Of a stretch of 64,000 nt of DNA, positions 30,683 to 39,543 are shown piece by piece (position 1 is the stretch's first letter; every line of letters starts with the position of its first letter). This stretch comes from a virus: IMG/VR virus record IMGVR_UViG_3300049728_000159, positions 62,001 to 126,000 of that record. One strand, 5' to 3'. The translations under genes were made by a program, and so were the position numbers. The notes under the pieces were generated by a model. The model was not told where the DNA came from, ran no database searches, and saw nothing but the letters and a program-made list of their open reading frames with translations.

Positions 30683-31866
30683 CAATTCACTCCGGCAGTC
30701 AGCAACCGCATTTCGTGAGGCTCATTCTCGATACTACGAATGATCGTTTTCTCTGGTTCCACTATGCAAAGGACTGTCTCAGGTTCACTACTTGAAGCCA
30801 TCATCAGCTTCTTGAGACGAGCCTCACGAGATCGTCCGTCATTGCAAACACCAATGGTTGTGATCGGAATGCCAAGCTCTGGATCGATCTCCGCGATGTC
30901 GTTGGCAGAAAACTTGTATGACTTGCCAAACTTGTGTATGACATCGCGATAGTTCTTGATCGTGGGATCGATCTTGGTGAAGTGATTGTCCATCAGAGAG
31001 GATTTCAGCACGCAGTAAACGATGAAGAGATTCTTCGGGGCCTTGACCTCGTGAGCCTTGATGGCAGTGATCACTCTGGCAGCCAAGGGCACCGGCTCAG
31101 TGATTCCTTCAAAGACCAAACGCTTGGCGAGCGCCGTGATGGTCTTCTGTCTGGAATGGTGATTGATGTCATCTGTGATGAGAGGAATGTCCACCTCGAC
31201 CGGGATCTCATCTTCGTACTCAAGATCTTCCTCGACCAGAAGTCGACCGTTGTCCTGCTGCTCGTCCATCATCTCCTTCACCAGAGGTCCATAGTAGAAG
31301 ACCTGCTGTTCCGGAGGGACATGAGGAAGATTGATGAGATTTCGAAGGGGTGTTTCTATGATAACCAGCTTCGTCTTGAGCTCGACCTGGACCGCCGCCT
31401 TGCCGTCGTGAATCACAGTCACCTTGCCACAATAGTCGCGGGTCTCCCCATCGAGAATCCTCACGAAACTGCCGACCTTGATCCCCAAGATCCTGTCATC
31501 GAATGCCTTCTTGGCATCGCACATGACTTGCTGAACATAGTCGTCTTCAACCAAGATGGCTTTTGAAGGTCGATTACACTCGCCCTCAGTTACAATTCCC
31601 ACTATTCCAGTTATGGTCTTGAGTCTAAGTAACTGTGTAAGTCCAGTGGATCTGGCAAAGATATAGTTGCCAGTTCGCATGTCGAACTCATCGAGATCGC
31701 GCTCAAATACTGGGAGGAAAATTTCTATAGATTGGTCCCGAAATATGCTCGGTATGGCCTTTCCGACCCGTTTCATGATAGACTGAACAGTCTTATCACT
31801 AGACAGCTCGAGAAGGTACCACACCCGGCCTTCTAGAACCTTTCTGTCCCCATAAAAAAGGATCAA
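30682..31866 (-). CDS. NusG/KOW-domain transcription factor-like protein, TTG start
   Basis: About 394 residues from TTG 31866, which has GGAGGTGGAGG 2-12 nt upstream; an in-frame extension to 31929 runs into the homing gene. The N-terminal RVWYLLELSSDKTVQSIMKRVGKAIP...EIFLPVFERDLDEFDMRTGNYIFARS matches an NGN-like domain. VGSFVRILDGETRDYCGKVTVIHDGKAAVQVELKTKLVIIETPLRNL is a KOW-type domain. NusG-like phage factors bind RNA polymerase to control pausing or termination. The C-terminal 200 residues are a phage-specific helical region. Confidence 0.75.
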   Translation of the reverse strand: MILFYGDRKVLEGRVWYLLELSSDKTVQSIMKRVGKAIPSIFRDQSIEIFLPVFERDLDEFDMRTGNYIFARSTGLTQLLRLKTITGIVGIVTEGECNRPSKAILVEDDYVQQVMCDAKKAFDDRILGIKVGSFVRILDGETRDYCGKVTVIHDGKAAVQVELKTKLVIIETPLRNLINLPHVPPEQQVFYYGPLVKEMMDEQQDNGRLLVEEDLEYEDEIPVEVDIPLITDDINHHSRQKTITALAKRLVFEGITEPVPLAARVITAIKAHEVKAPKNLFIVYCVLKSSLMDNHFTKIDPTIKNYRDVIHKFGKSYKFSANDIAEIDPELGIPITTIGVCNDGRSREARLKKLMMASSSEPETVLCIVEPEKTIIRSIENEPHEMRLLTAGVN

Positions 31867-32438
31867 GCCTCCACCTCCGTCTTCTTTCTGTTCCATTTTA
31901 GAAGACCAAGAGAAATGTGAGCTCTCCACTCTGGTGACAAAGTTCTTCCTAGGTTTTTATGGTTTCTATCCCCAAGATGAGCCAATCTCTTCTTAATGTG
32001 CTCAGGAGACTGCTTTCTTCCTAGTAGTTTAGCTCGCTGTCTTTCTACTTGCTCTCTAGGAACCACATAACCCAGTCTGGATTTTGATATCTTGTCACGA
32101 GTTGCTTGACTTTTTGGTCCAAGTGCAATCTCTGCACCACCATCTCCTCCTGGGCTGGAATTGTATCCAAATCCAAGATTTGGAGGGTAGGATTGGTAAT
32201 CAGAGATGAACTGTTTTTCTAAATTATTCAGATCTTCTCTAGAGTAATCTCCAAGCACCAAAGTTGACAACTGAAAATTCTCTACTCCGTACTTACGCAA
32301 TGCACAGTGAAATGGAAGAATACTTCCGTTATTCGCATCGTGTACGTGTTCCCTCCAACGGAAGAGAGGATCTCCTTTTGTCTTGCCAACATAGACTTTT
32401 TTGTTCACTACGTTAGTCAGCAAGTAGATGCAGGACAT
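31863..32438 (-). CDS. GIY-YIG homing endonuclease
   Basis: 191 residues from the ATG at 32438 (TGAGGTTACT upstream). Catalytic CIYLLTNVVNKKVYVGKT with downstream R (FRWREH) and an E in NLEKQF. NUMOD-type helices follow (SQATRDKISKSRLGY, SPEHIKKRLAHLG, SPEWRAHISLGLLKW). It sits between clamp loader and NusG-like genes, and its last codons encode the Shine-Dalgarno of the NusG-like gene (TTGA overlap). Confidence 0.93.
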   Translation of the reverse strand: MSCIYLLTNVVNKKVYVGKTKGDPLFRWREHVHDANNGSILPFHCALRKYGVENFQLSTLVLGDYSREDLNNLEKQFISDYQSYPPNLGFGYNSSPGGDGGAEIALGPKSQATRDKISKSRLGYVVPREQVERQRAKLLGRKQSPEHIKKRLAHLGDRNHKNLGRTLSPEWRAHISLGLLKWNRKKTEVEA

Positions 32439-32549
32439 AGTAACCTCAGTTGTCGGTGAAGGCAAGGTTAACAGAGAACAACCGACACCGATGGCTACTA
32501 ATCTATACTGTGAATTTCACATAACGAGCAATTTGAAGAAAATATTCGA

Positions 32550-33689
32550 TTAATCGACATGACCACCAGTTTGCTGCAGTAGCTCCCGAATATTGAGTAC
32601 TTCCTCTGCCATATCTGATTTAGAAGGACCGGAGATAACATACGTTTGCCTGTTTGTCTGTCTATTTTCAGGTTCAAGCATGTTCATCATGTCGATGATG
32701 AACAAAGGCATCGCATCCAATGATAGGCTCGAAAGCAGGCTCCACTTTATGAAAACTGAAGTAACCAATGATACGTTACCCAATCCGGCTCGAATGGCTT
32801 CATGAGCCGGTCCCTCTGGCTTGAAGATCGCCCTGCCATAAACTTCAAACATCGTCTGGATGACCTTGACCGGAGAGTTGGCACCACAGGCTTCGTCGCA
32901 GATCTTGCAAGCCTCGATTTGCTCTTTGCGAAGGATATGGAGAAAGATCTTCACGCATGAATCGTCTAGGCTTGTATCTACGACAGCCTGTACGAGTTCC
33001 TTGGTGACCAATCCCATCGAAGCAACCGAGTCCAAAGTGGTGTAGGCATCGCGCACGATTCCCTTGGACACCCTGGCAATCAGTTTCATCGCATCCATGT
33101 CGTACTTGATGTTGTGTGCATTGGCTGTGTTACAGAGCAAACCAAGCAGAAGATCCTCAGGAATGATGTTGAAACGAGCCTTGGCGCAACGTGATCGGAT
33201 GGTCTTGGGAATGGAATCACCCTCGCTCGAAGCGAAGATAAACACGCTGTTGTTGTCCTTCACTTCCAAAGGCTTCAGAAAGACATCCCAGGCCAGCGTT
33301 GTCAGGTCATGAGCCTCGTCAATCAACACCACCCGCCGCTTCCCTATAACTGACAAGGACTCCGCTTGGAGTAGGATGTTGCGAGCGTTCTCCACCCCTC
33401 GATTGCTCGCCGCGTCCACTTCTAGGAAGTCTGGGTGCTGCTCAATTCCTTGTTCGGCTATGAGAATGCAGGAAGGGCAACTGTTGCAGCCCAGAGGATC
33501 GTTGTGACACATCAGGGCCTTCGCAAGAAGGTAGCCAACAGAGGTTTTGCCGGTTCCTACTTGCCCTTCGAGTAGGAAACCTCTTGGAATAAAGATAGCT
33601 TTGGTCATAATTGCTGTGAGCACACGAATTGCTCGAGTCTGACCCACAACATCGTTGAAATTCTTGGGTCTGTGAGTTATCAGAGACAA
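32550..33689 (-). CDS. dnaX: Clamp loader subunit, DnaX (gamma/tau)-like ATPase
   Basis: 379 residues. HRPKNFNDVVGQTRAI, Walker A EGQVGTGKTS (41-50), zinc-type Cys set C61/C68/C71/C74 (CNSCPSC), Walker B RRVVLIDEAHDL (119-129), sensor I FIFASSE and the SRC arginine-finger motif (RSRCAKA). The zinc module is a hallmark of bacterial DnaX, unlike T4 gp44. It loads the sliding clamp with ATP hydrolysis. Length is shorter than bacterial tau, with no pol/helicase-binding tail. TTG start preceded by AGGA. Confidence 0.92.
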   Translation of the reverse strand: MSLITHRPKNFNDVVGQTRAIRVLTAIMTKAIFIPRGFLLEGQVGTGKTSVGYLLAKALMCHNDPLGCNSCPSCILIAEQGIEQHPDFLEVDAASNRGVENARNILLQAESLSVIGKRRVVLIDEAHDLTTLAWDVFLKPLEVKDNNSVFIFASSEGDSIPKTIRSRCAKARFNIIPEDLLLGLLCNTANAHNIKYDMDAMKLIARVSKGIVRDAYTTLDSVASMGLVTKELVQAVVDTSLDDSCVKIFLHILRKEQIEACKICDEACGANSPVKVIQTMFEVYGRAIFKPEGPAHEAIRAGLGNVSLVTSVFIKWSLLSSLSLDAMPLFIIDMMNMLEPENRQTNRQTYVISGPSKSDMAEEVLNIRELLQQTGGHVD

Positions 33690-33745
33690 GGGATAAGTCC
33701 TATCCCGATAGTTGCCTCAAGGAAGAGACTACCGAATTCTCTAGT

Positions 33746-34675
33746 ATGTATCCAAGAATTTGTCCTCAATGTGGTCGTGAAGTCATTCACAAAAATCAGC
33801 GAGAACAACAAATGGCGATGAATGAATCCAGAATATGTCGCAAATGTGCCTCTAGTCGTCGATGGACTACGGAGGCTCGAAAGATCGTAAGCGACAAAAG
33901 AAAAGGTCATCGTCTTTCCAATACTGCTTTAGAAAAAGCTGCTCAATTTCATCGTTCGTGTACTGGGAATAAGAACCTCATGTTTGGTAAATCAGTGGAT
34001 TCTCTTTGGAGAGAGAAGTACGGAGAAGATGAAGCTGGTCGTCTCAGAGTAGACGTCAACTCAAAGATAGGACGTCCTTGGAATCCAACTCGCAAGAAGG
34101 CTCACAGTGATCTCATGACCAGTGATAACCCAATGAGTGGTCGTTCGTTTTACTCTGTGTGGCTCTCCAAATTTGGTAAAGAAGAAGCTGATCTTCGTTT
34201 GTCAAAATTCAAAGAAAAGCAAAGTTTGGATTCTTCCGGTTCCAACAACCCTATGTTCGGAAAGCCTTCTCCTATTGGCTCTGGTTGTGGGTGGAGTGGT
34301 TGGTATAAGGGTCACTACTTTCGAAGTCTCCTTGAGCTTTCCTACATGTTGAAATTTGATAAGGAAGGAGTGGTCTGGGAGACTGCTGAGAAGAAATGCT
34401 ACGGAATCTCATATCAGACCTCAACTGGTACAAAGACCTTCTTTGCCGATTTCTTCCTTCCAATCACAGGAGAGTTCATTGAGATAAAACCCGAAGCCTT
34501 GACCTATACTGCCGGAAACAAAGCCAAATTTGCAGCCGCCCAAGCTGTTTTAGGAGACAAATTCAAGGTTCTAACAGAAGAGGATAACCCACAAAAAGTC
34601 AGCAATGACAGATTGAAAGAATTGGTCAGAACAGAAGAGGTGAAACTACTCCCAAAATGGCAGCTAAGACTCTAG
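33746..34675 (+). CDS. Homing endonuclease with PD-(D/E)XK (Vsr/I-Bth0305I-like) domain
   Basis: 309 residues. N-terminal zinc ribbon (CPQCG...CRKCASS), repeated NUMOD-like NPMFGK/NPMSGRS helices, then the nuclease: FRSLLELSYMLKFDKEGVVWE, TKTFFADFFLPITGEFIEIKPE. The Glu, Asp and E-x-K residues form a PD-(D/E)XK site as in Vsr-like and TnsA-like enzymes. Inserted divergently upstream of the clamp loader, A/T-rich compared with neighbours. Confidence 0.82.
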   Translation: MYPRICPQCGREVIHKNQREQQMAMNESRICRKCASSRRWTTEARKIVSDKRKGHRLSNTALEKAAQFHRSCTGNKNLMFGKSVDSLWREKYGEDEAGRLRVDVNSKIGRPWNPTRKKAHSDLMTSDNPMSGRSFYSVWLSKFGKEEADLRLSKFKEKQSLDSSGSNNPMFGKPSPIGSGCGWSGWYKGHYFRSLLELSYMLKFDKEGVVWETAEKKCYGISYQTSTGTKTFFADFFLPITGEFIEIKPEALTYTAGNKAKFAAAQAVLGDKFKVLTEEDNPQKVSNDRLKELVRTEEVKLLPKWQLRL

Positions 34676-34865
34676 GAGGATCAAATTCGCCACAATTTGT
34701 GAATTCGTGTGGGTATTCTACTGAACATCGTTGTGAAATAGAATGAACCACCATTGATGATCCTCCATGTTCAGCAAAGCACACCGTAGCATGATCAGGA
34801 TATGCCGGTTCATATCGGCAATTCATTTGCTTTGGTCTCTTAGATCCCATGCTCATGTCAGGCAT
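34626..34865 (-). CDS. Hypothetical protein (79 aa) overlapping the convergent homing gene
   Basis: Residues such as MNCRYEPAYPDHATVCFAEHGGSSMVVHSISQRCSVEYPHEF look protein-like. ATG choices are 34865 or 34856, both beside the upstream stop at 34858. The last 50 nt overlap the convergent homing gene, which may have replaced the original C-terminus. Confidence 0.45.
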   Translation of the reverse strand: MPDMSMGSKRPKQMNCRYEPAYPDHATVCFAEHGGSSMVVHSISQRCSVEYPHEFTNCGEFDPPRVLAAILGVVSPLLF

Positions 34866-35313
34866 CATCGTGTTCCAAAGCGAGCGGAGCAAAGCCTGCA
34901 ATGTCGTCAGCTTGTAGTGCCATTTGAAGCTGTGCACGACCAATCACAGTATCTGGCACGCAGTATCCATCTATAGCTGGTCTACCGGCATCGTCAAGTG
35001 TTACGTGTCTGTGCGTTTTGTCAATCTCAACACAAGTCAGGTTGCCATCCCAGTGCAAGTTATTCATCGTGGTAGATATCTCTGGCCAGGGTTCGGTCAT
35101 GTCGTTCAGGACCTCTTGCATATCGGCAACCAACTTCTGAAGCTCTTCCTTCTTGCCTTCGAAGGATACTGAGTTTGCATCCTGACCAACGGTCAGACGA
35201 ACCCAGCCGGTGTGATCGTTACTGCGAGCAGAGAACCCAATGGGGTTGCTGCCATCTTCAGGTTCGACGATGTGTCCAGTGACACAATCGCCTGTGATCA
35301 CTTCGATTTCCAT
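34858..35313 (-). CDS. Hypothetical protein (151 aa)
   Basis: Beta-rich N-terminal half (IEVITGDCVTGHIVEPEDGSNPIGFSARSNDHTGWVRLTVG) with helical middle (KKEELQKLVADMQEVLNDM). GAGGGTCAG upstream of the ATG. No family recognised; lies next to the exonuclease gene. Confidence 0.65.
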   Translation of the reverse strand: MEIEVITGDCVTGHIVEPEDGSNPIGFSARSNDHTGWVRLTVGQDANSVSFEGKKEELQKLVADMQEVLNDMTEPWPEISTTMNNLHWDGNLTCVEIDKTHRHVTLDDAGRPAIDGYCVPDTVIGRAQLQMALQADDIAGFAPLALEHDDA

Positions 35314-35348
35314 CTGACCCTCTACTCGTTCCAGTCTTCAATGGGTTA

Positions 35349-36311
35349 CTAGAACGTCTCTTCGTTATCAAAGAGTTCTTGTTCTTCTGACACTGGATTG
35401 TACTCGAAGGCGCGCATGAACTGAGTGTACGAAGCCAAGATGGACATGAACTCCATTTTGATCAAGCTCTTGCGAAACGCCTCGGGATTCAAGACTCCCT
35501 CCTTCACTTCTACCGACTTCATGTCCGGTCGGAAGTGAAAGGGAAGTGAAAGCGACATCAATTCCCGATTCATCTTGATGCGATCTACGCCAGCCTTGAT
35601 GTTCCTTCCGACCTTCAACTTCTCGAGCGCCGGGGTCTGGTAACTCACGAGACGGTCTAGGGTCCCATACTCTTCCAGCAACTTGATGGCGGTCTTCTCT
35701 CCGACTCCACCCACTCCCTTGACGTTGTCCGAACCATCACCCATGAGGATCTTGGCCATCAAGTGGACTTCTGGGCTGGGAAATCCCTTGCTGTACTCGG
35801 CAAAGTTTGCCAGCGTGCAGTACTTCTCGGTGGAAGGACTGTAGATGCTGACTTCCTTGGTGACCAGCTGGAGCATGTCTTTGTCGTTGGAGACGATCAG
35901 GGCCTTCTCGCCGCGCTTGCTGCAGGCATGAGAGAACATCGCGATGAGATCGTCAGCTTCGTATTTGTTCGAGACGATCCAAGTGAGCGGCAGATATTGA
36001 CCAAAGAGCTCCCAGAACCATTCCACCTGACGGTGCATGAGACTGTCCATGCTCTTCTCAAAGTCGTTCTTGTCGCCTCGATTGGCCTTGTATTCAGGAT
36101 CGATGTCTGTTCGAATCTTCCGGGATCCATCACCGTCCCAGCAGACGTAGATCTCCTGGGCAGTATTGTTGCGAACTGTGGAGGAGATCATGCGGAGAAG
36201 TCCCAGCATGATCTCTACCCGCTCTCCATGAGGGCCATTCAGTGGAGGCAACACAGCCTTGAAGCGATGGGCCGCGTTGCTTCCGTCAATGATGAGGACG
36301 TTTGTGTTCAA
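35349..36311 (-). CDS. 5'-3' exonuclease / flap endonuclease (PIN-like FEN family)
   Basis: 320 residues from TTG 36311 (AAGG six nt upstream, one nt after the previous stop). VLIIDGSNAAHRF, VCWDGDGSRKIRTDIDPEYKANR, NKYEADDLIAMFSHACS, ALIVSNDKDMLQLV and LMGDGSDNVKGVGGVGEKTAIKLL supply the acidic metal ligands and the helix-hairpin-helix of Pol I 5'-nuclease/T5 D15/T4 RNase H enzymes. Removes RNA primers and flaps during replication. The acidic C-terminus (EEQELFDNEE) may carry a clamp-binding motif. Confidence 0.95.
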   Translation of the reverse strand: MNTNVLIIDGSNAAHRFKAVLPPLNGPHGERVEIMLGLLRMISSTVRNNTAQEIYVCWDGDGSRKIRTDIDPEYKANRGDKNDFEKSMDSLMHRQVEWFWELFGQYLPLTWIVSNKYEADDLIAMFSHACSKRGEKALIVSNDKDMLQLVTKEVSIYSPSTEKYCTLANFAEYSKGFPSPEVHLMAKILMGDGSDNVKGVGGVGEKTAIKLLEEYGTLDRLVSYQTPALEKLKVGRNIKAGVDRIKMNRELMSLSLPFHFRPDMKSVEVKEGVLNPEAFRKSLIKMEFMSILASYTQFMRAFEYNPVSEEQELFDNEETF

Positions 36312-36312
36312 A

Positions 36313-36657
36313 CTATCCCTTGCTTCCCAGTCTGCCCAGCAGAACCTCAAGACGTCTCTTGGTGAAATGGAGACTTGAGCCGGTCTGGTTCAAGAAGGTC
36401 TCGACCGTCCTGGGAGATTCAACCGTCTTACCCTCGCTGGCATCCTTGCGGGGTTCGAACAGGAGGTCTTCAACATTGCAGATCAGGGTGGCAATGTCAC
36501 AGGAAAGTTCGTGATTCCTGGCTGCTGTTCTCAGCAAACTGTCGTCCGTAGAAGGACTGGGTGCCTCGTTGCAACACTCGTCCATATCGCGTTCTCGTAT
36601 ACGATTTGGGGCTGGTTCCTTCAAAACACGTGATTCATATCCTCTGGATGAAGCCAT
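36313..36657 (-). CDS. Hypothetical protein (114 aa)
   Basis: Charged helical protein (DDSLLRTAARNHELSCDIATLICNVEDLLFEP). Strong AAGGAGAG upstream. Ends one nt before the exonuclease start, so co-translated. Function unknown. Confidence 0.65.
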   Translation of the reverse strand: MASSRGYESRVLKEPAPNRIRERDMDECCNEAPSPSTDDSLLRTAARNHELSCDIATLICNVEDLLFEPRKDASEGKTVESPRTVETFLNQTGSSLHFTKRRLEVLLGRLGSKG

Positions 36658-37354
36658 TTGTTCTCTCCTTGATCTCCACAGAAATAGGATCGTTCACTGG
36701 ATGATACCGCTCGTCTACGAAAGACGGATTTACAAAAATTCGACCACTTGAATCTCGAGGATCCTGGTGAATCCCGTACCCTCCGTGGATGTGCCCTCCA
36801 ACATGAAGTTTCATGTCATGAAAGACTCTGTCGATGAGATTTCTGAGTGAAGGACTGCCCAGATGTTCACCGCTCCCGGGGATGATCTGGTCTAGAATGC
36901 CCCACACCGGGCCATGAGTCACGAGGATGTCAACCTCCTGAGGAATTCCCCACCAGTTCAACTGGAGCTTGTCCTCAGTCTGACTGAAAGCCCAGATGTG
37001 TCCCAGAAACCAGGGTGTGTAAGGGCTTCCCCACACTGTGATGCCATTGGGTAGGATCACATGAGAGTTTTCGAGGTATTTGAAGTGTTTGCCCTGTCGA
37101 ACCAGATGACTGATGAGAACAAAGTTTTCCTTTGAGCAACGATTTGGATCGAGTGTGAGGTCGTGGTTACCCGCAATCAGAATACCGCCATAGGTAAACT
37201 TCGAACACACCTCTTCAAACCAGGCTAGGAAATTGAGGACCTGGATGGGATTTCCATTCATAGAAAAATCGCCAGCATGAATGAGTAGATCTCCATCTGG
37301 CAACCTCATGTGGCCTTGGAATCCATGAGTGTCGGATATGCAGGTAACTCTCAC
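36635..37354 (-). CDS. Calcineurin-like metallophosphoesterase
   Basis: 239 residues, GTG start overlapping the upstream stop (GTGA). The metal-site set is complete: CISDTHG (5-11), LIHAGDFS, LIAGNHD, ILVTHGP and HVGGHIHGGYG. Single-domain phosphoesterases of this type act on phosphodiesters or nucleotides; phage relatives include lambda phosphatase-like enzymes. Substrate not predictable. Confidence 0.92.
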   Translation of the reverse strand: MRVTCISDTHGFQGHMRLPDGDLLIHAGDFSMNGNPIQVLNFLAWFEEVCSKFTYGGILIAGNHDLTLDPNRCSKENFVLISHLVRQGKHFKYLENSHVILPNGITVWGSPYTPWFLGHIWAFSQTEDKLQLNWWGIPQEVDILVTHGPVWGILDQIIPGSGEHLGSPSLRNLIDRVFHDMKLHVGGHIHGGYGIHQDPRDSSGRIFVNPSFVDERYHPVNDPISVEIKERTNGFIQRI

Positions 37355-37656
37355 GGCTTCATTCCCATTTCAATCCAGTGCTGCCTGAACGGATTGTTCT
37401 TTAGATCCTCTTCTTTCCCAAGACCAATTCCAATCTTGATGACAGCAAGGTCTGCCAGGTCGAGACAGGACTTGGTGGTGTCGCCTCTATACGGATGGCC
37501 CAGGGCCTCACTGATGCGACGGAGAGCCTCGAGATGAGCGTTCATTGAGATGAGATTTTCTGCTTCCAAAGCATCAGCAATGGTCTCGGGAGTAAAGTCC
37601 TCACTGTTGAATCTCATCCTGTTGAGGATTTCAATCACTTCTTCTTTGGCGGTCAT
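37351..37656 (-). CDS. Hypothetical protein (101 aa)
   Basis: Helical protein (EEVIEILNRMRFNSEDFTPETIADALEAENLISMNAHLEALRRI). GAGGACTT precedes the ATG. Ends with the GTGA overlap to the phosphoesterase. Unknown role. Confidence 0.65.
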   Translation of the reverse strand: MTAKEEVIEILNRMRFNSEDFTPETIADALEAENLISMNAHLEALRRISEALGHPYRGDTTKSCLDLADLAVIKIGIGLGKEEDLKNNPFRQHWIEMGMKP

Positions 37657-37662
37657 AAGTCC

Positions 37663-39057
37663 TCATGCCGTTTTCTTGTCGATGAACACCACAGCTGGCG
37701 AATCGCTGACGGAACTCACGTCCGTGCCCATCACAAAGGTTCCGCTCTTGTCATCGTCGAGATCCATGGGGAGGATACCAGCCTTGGCGCTGCCGGAAAG
37801 TTCGAGGGTGTCGCGAACACAACTGATGAAGGTGAGGACGGCCTCTTCCATTTCCTGGAGCCAGCGCATCCAGTACTGAGAGATTGCCAGGTTGGTCTTG
37901 GTCTTCTTCACTTCACGGTTGATCTCCGTCTTGATCTTGGGAAGATCGAATCCCTTGAGGAAGGCCACGCCCAAGTCCAAGTTGTTGATGGATGGGTCGA
38001 TGGTGAGGGTGAAGAGATCCTTGCGGATGATCTTCTCGCTCTGGTCAGCCTTGTTGATCCTGGTGTAAAGTTCCTGGATGACCACGCCCGAAGCGAACAC
38101 TTGAGCATCATCCGTGAAATTGAGCACGGTCCACGCATTGCTCGGTGTCGTGGCGCCAATAGGGGTGTCGCTCGCTGGATGCAGACGGAACTGAGCCGGT
38201 GCCTTCAAGCCAGCCCACAGAGAGTTGGGAAGTTCGGCCAAGGAATAGTAGTTCGAGACAATTGCCTCCATGGCCTTGTTCTCGAGCTTCGCAATGTTGC
38301 CCTTGGAGAACATGGTCAGTTCTTCGGCACGCTTGGCGAATTCTTCCTTGTACTTGGTGTTCTCTGCCGCGAAGTTCAGGAACTTGAACATCCAGAGAGG
38401 ATCGTTGTCAAACTCCCAGTGACGACCTTCGATTTCCAACCCAATGGTCTTGAAGGTGTCGAGTAGGATCTCAATCTCGGGGCCTGCAGTGGTCTCGGCG
38501 AAGATCAGTCCCGCCCGGAAATCAATGAAGACCGGAAACTGCCGGCGGAGGATGGCCGTCTGTGAGGAGGCTTCTGCATCGATGCGCTTCTTGTCGTCTC
38601 CACTGATGAACGCATATGGACGTTCGAACCTCTCGTAGCAGAGCTTCTCCTTGAAGCTCGCCGCGTCGTTCGAGTCCTTCCACTGATTGATGACATACCA
38701 GAAGGCAAACTTCTCGTCGCCCAGACTGTAGTCGGATTCACTGAGTCCGACGAATGGGAGGTAGGGATCGATGTCCGCGATCGCCCGGTCAGCCGGGGTG
38801 TCCTTGGCATAGTGGTACAAGTTTTCCAGGAAGTCTGAAGGCTCGTCCGTGGAATCACTGGTCACTGCATAGATGGTTTCATCCAGACGAGGCTGAGCAA
38901 ATGGATTGATGCCTGACGTCGTGATTTCCTTCATCTTGCAACTCACCAGGGCAACCAGAGCCGATAGTTCCAGCATCATCCTTGGCTGACCGATGGCTTC
39001 CAGCAGCTTGTCGTTTTTCTTCACTCCCAGCACAGACCAATTTCCACGCTTATACAT
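37663..39057 (-). CDS. Large conserved hypothetical protein (464 aa)
   Basis: Start ATG 39057 preceded by AAGGAGAG. Soluble mixed alpha/beta protein with RRQFPVFIDFRAGLIFAETTAGPEIEILLDTFKTIGLEI. This segment slightly recalls RdgC-like recombination proteins, but the rest does not confirm it. Located amid replication genes (Toprim, exonuclease, clamp loader), so a replication or recombination role is plausible by context only. Confidence 0.65.
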   Translation of the reverse strand: MYKRGNWSVLGVKKNDKLLEAIGQPRMMLELSALVALVSCKMKEITTSGINPFAQPRLDETIYAVTSDSTDEPSDFLENLYHYAKDTPADRAIADIDPYLPFVGLSESDYSLGDEKFAFWYVINQWKDSNDAASFKEKLCYERFERPYAFISGDDKKRIDAEASSQTAILRRQFPVFIDFRAGLIFAETTAGPEIEILLDTFKTIGLEIEGRHWEFDNDPLWMFKFLNFAAENTKYKEEFAKRAEELTMFSKGNIAKLENKAMEAIVSNYYSLAELPNSLWAGLKAPAQFRLHPASDTPIGATTPSNAWTVLNFTDDAQVFASGVVIQELYTRINKADQSEKIIRKDLFTLTIDPSINNLDLGVAFLKGFDLPKIKTEINREVKKTKTNLAISQYWMRWLQEMEEAVLTFISCVRDTLELSGSAKAGILPMDLDDDKSGTFVMGTDVSSVSDSPAVVFIDKKTA

Positions 39058-39319
39058 TCGATTCTCTCCTTGCTCTTCGATACTCAACCATCTGATGTCT
39101 GGTATGTTCCACGGCTCCAAACATTATTGCTTTCACTCGTCTGCTCTCGACCAAATCGTAGTGGGGCAGGTCGCCATTCTCTTTGTTCTGAAACCACTCA
39201 CGTCTCATCCCGATCTTCTTCGCCATGGCGTGAAGTTCTTCAAGGGTGTCGGCATACATGTGACAACTGTGCTTCGCATTGCCTCCGTACTCGAAGAGCG
39301 GATCGACGTAGACACTCAC
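39050..39319 (-). CDS. DUF4031-type protein (89 aa)
   Basis: MSVYVDPLFEYGG..KHSCHMYADTLEELHAMAKKIGMRREWFQ...HYDLVESRRVKAIMFGAVE matches the DUF4031 pattern (VD, H..AD..eELh.fA..iG..r.wfq, HYdl, Ai..GA). Function of the family is unknown. GTG start overlaps the previous stop. Confidence 0.8.
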   Translation of the reverse strand: MSVYVDPLFEYGGNAKHSCHMYADTLEELHAMAKKIGMRREWFQNKENGDLPHYDLVESRRVKAIMFGAVEHTRHQMVEYRRARRESNV

Positions 39320-39543
39320 TCTGGTCTGAATCTCCGGTTTATCTCTGTTGGTGGAACATTCTGGTGATCTTCACAGACCACATAGAGGAATCGAGGTTCG
39401 GCCTGGTTGTTATTGTGCCTGCCACAAACCCAGCATGGTTCCGTACTGGGATATCCGAATCGAGGACGACCCGGTATGATGCCTGGAACAGCTAACAACA
39501 TGTCTTCCCTGTCCATTTCCTCAAAGAATTGCCACTCATTCAT
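39316..39543 (-). CDS. Hypothetical zinc-ribbon-like protein (75 aa)
   Basis: Start ATG 39543. Contains CWVCGRH and CEDHQ, a plausible zinc site, after an acidic helical N-terminus (NEWQFFEEMDREDMLL). The start overlaps the end of the Toprim gene by 8 nt. Confidence 0.6.
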   Translation of the reverse strand: MNEWQFFEEMDREDMLLAVPGIIPGRPRFGYPSTEPCWVCGRHNNNQAEPRFLYVVCEDHQNVPPTEINRRFRPE

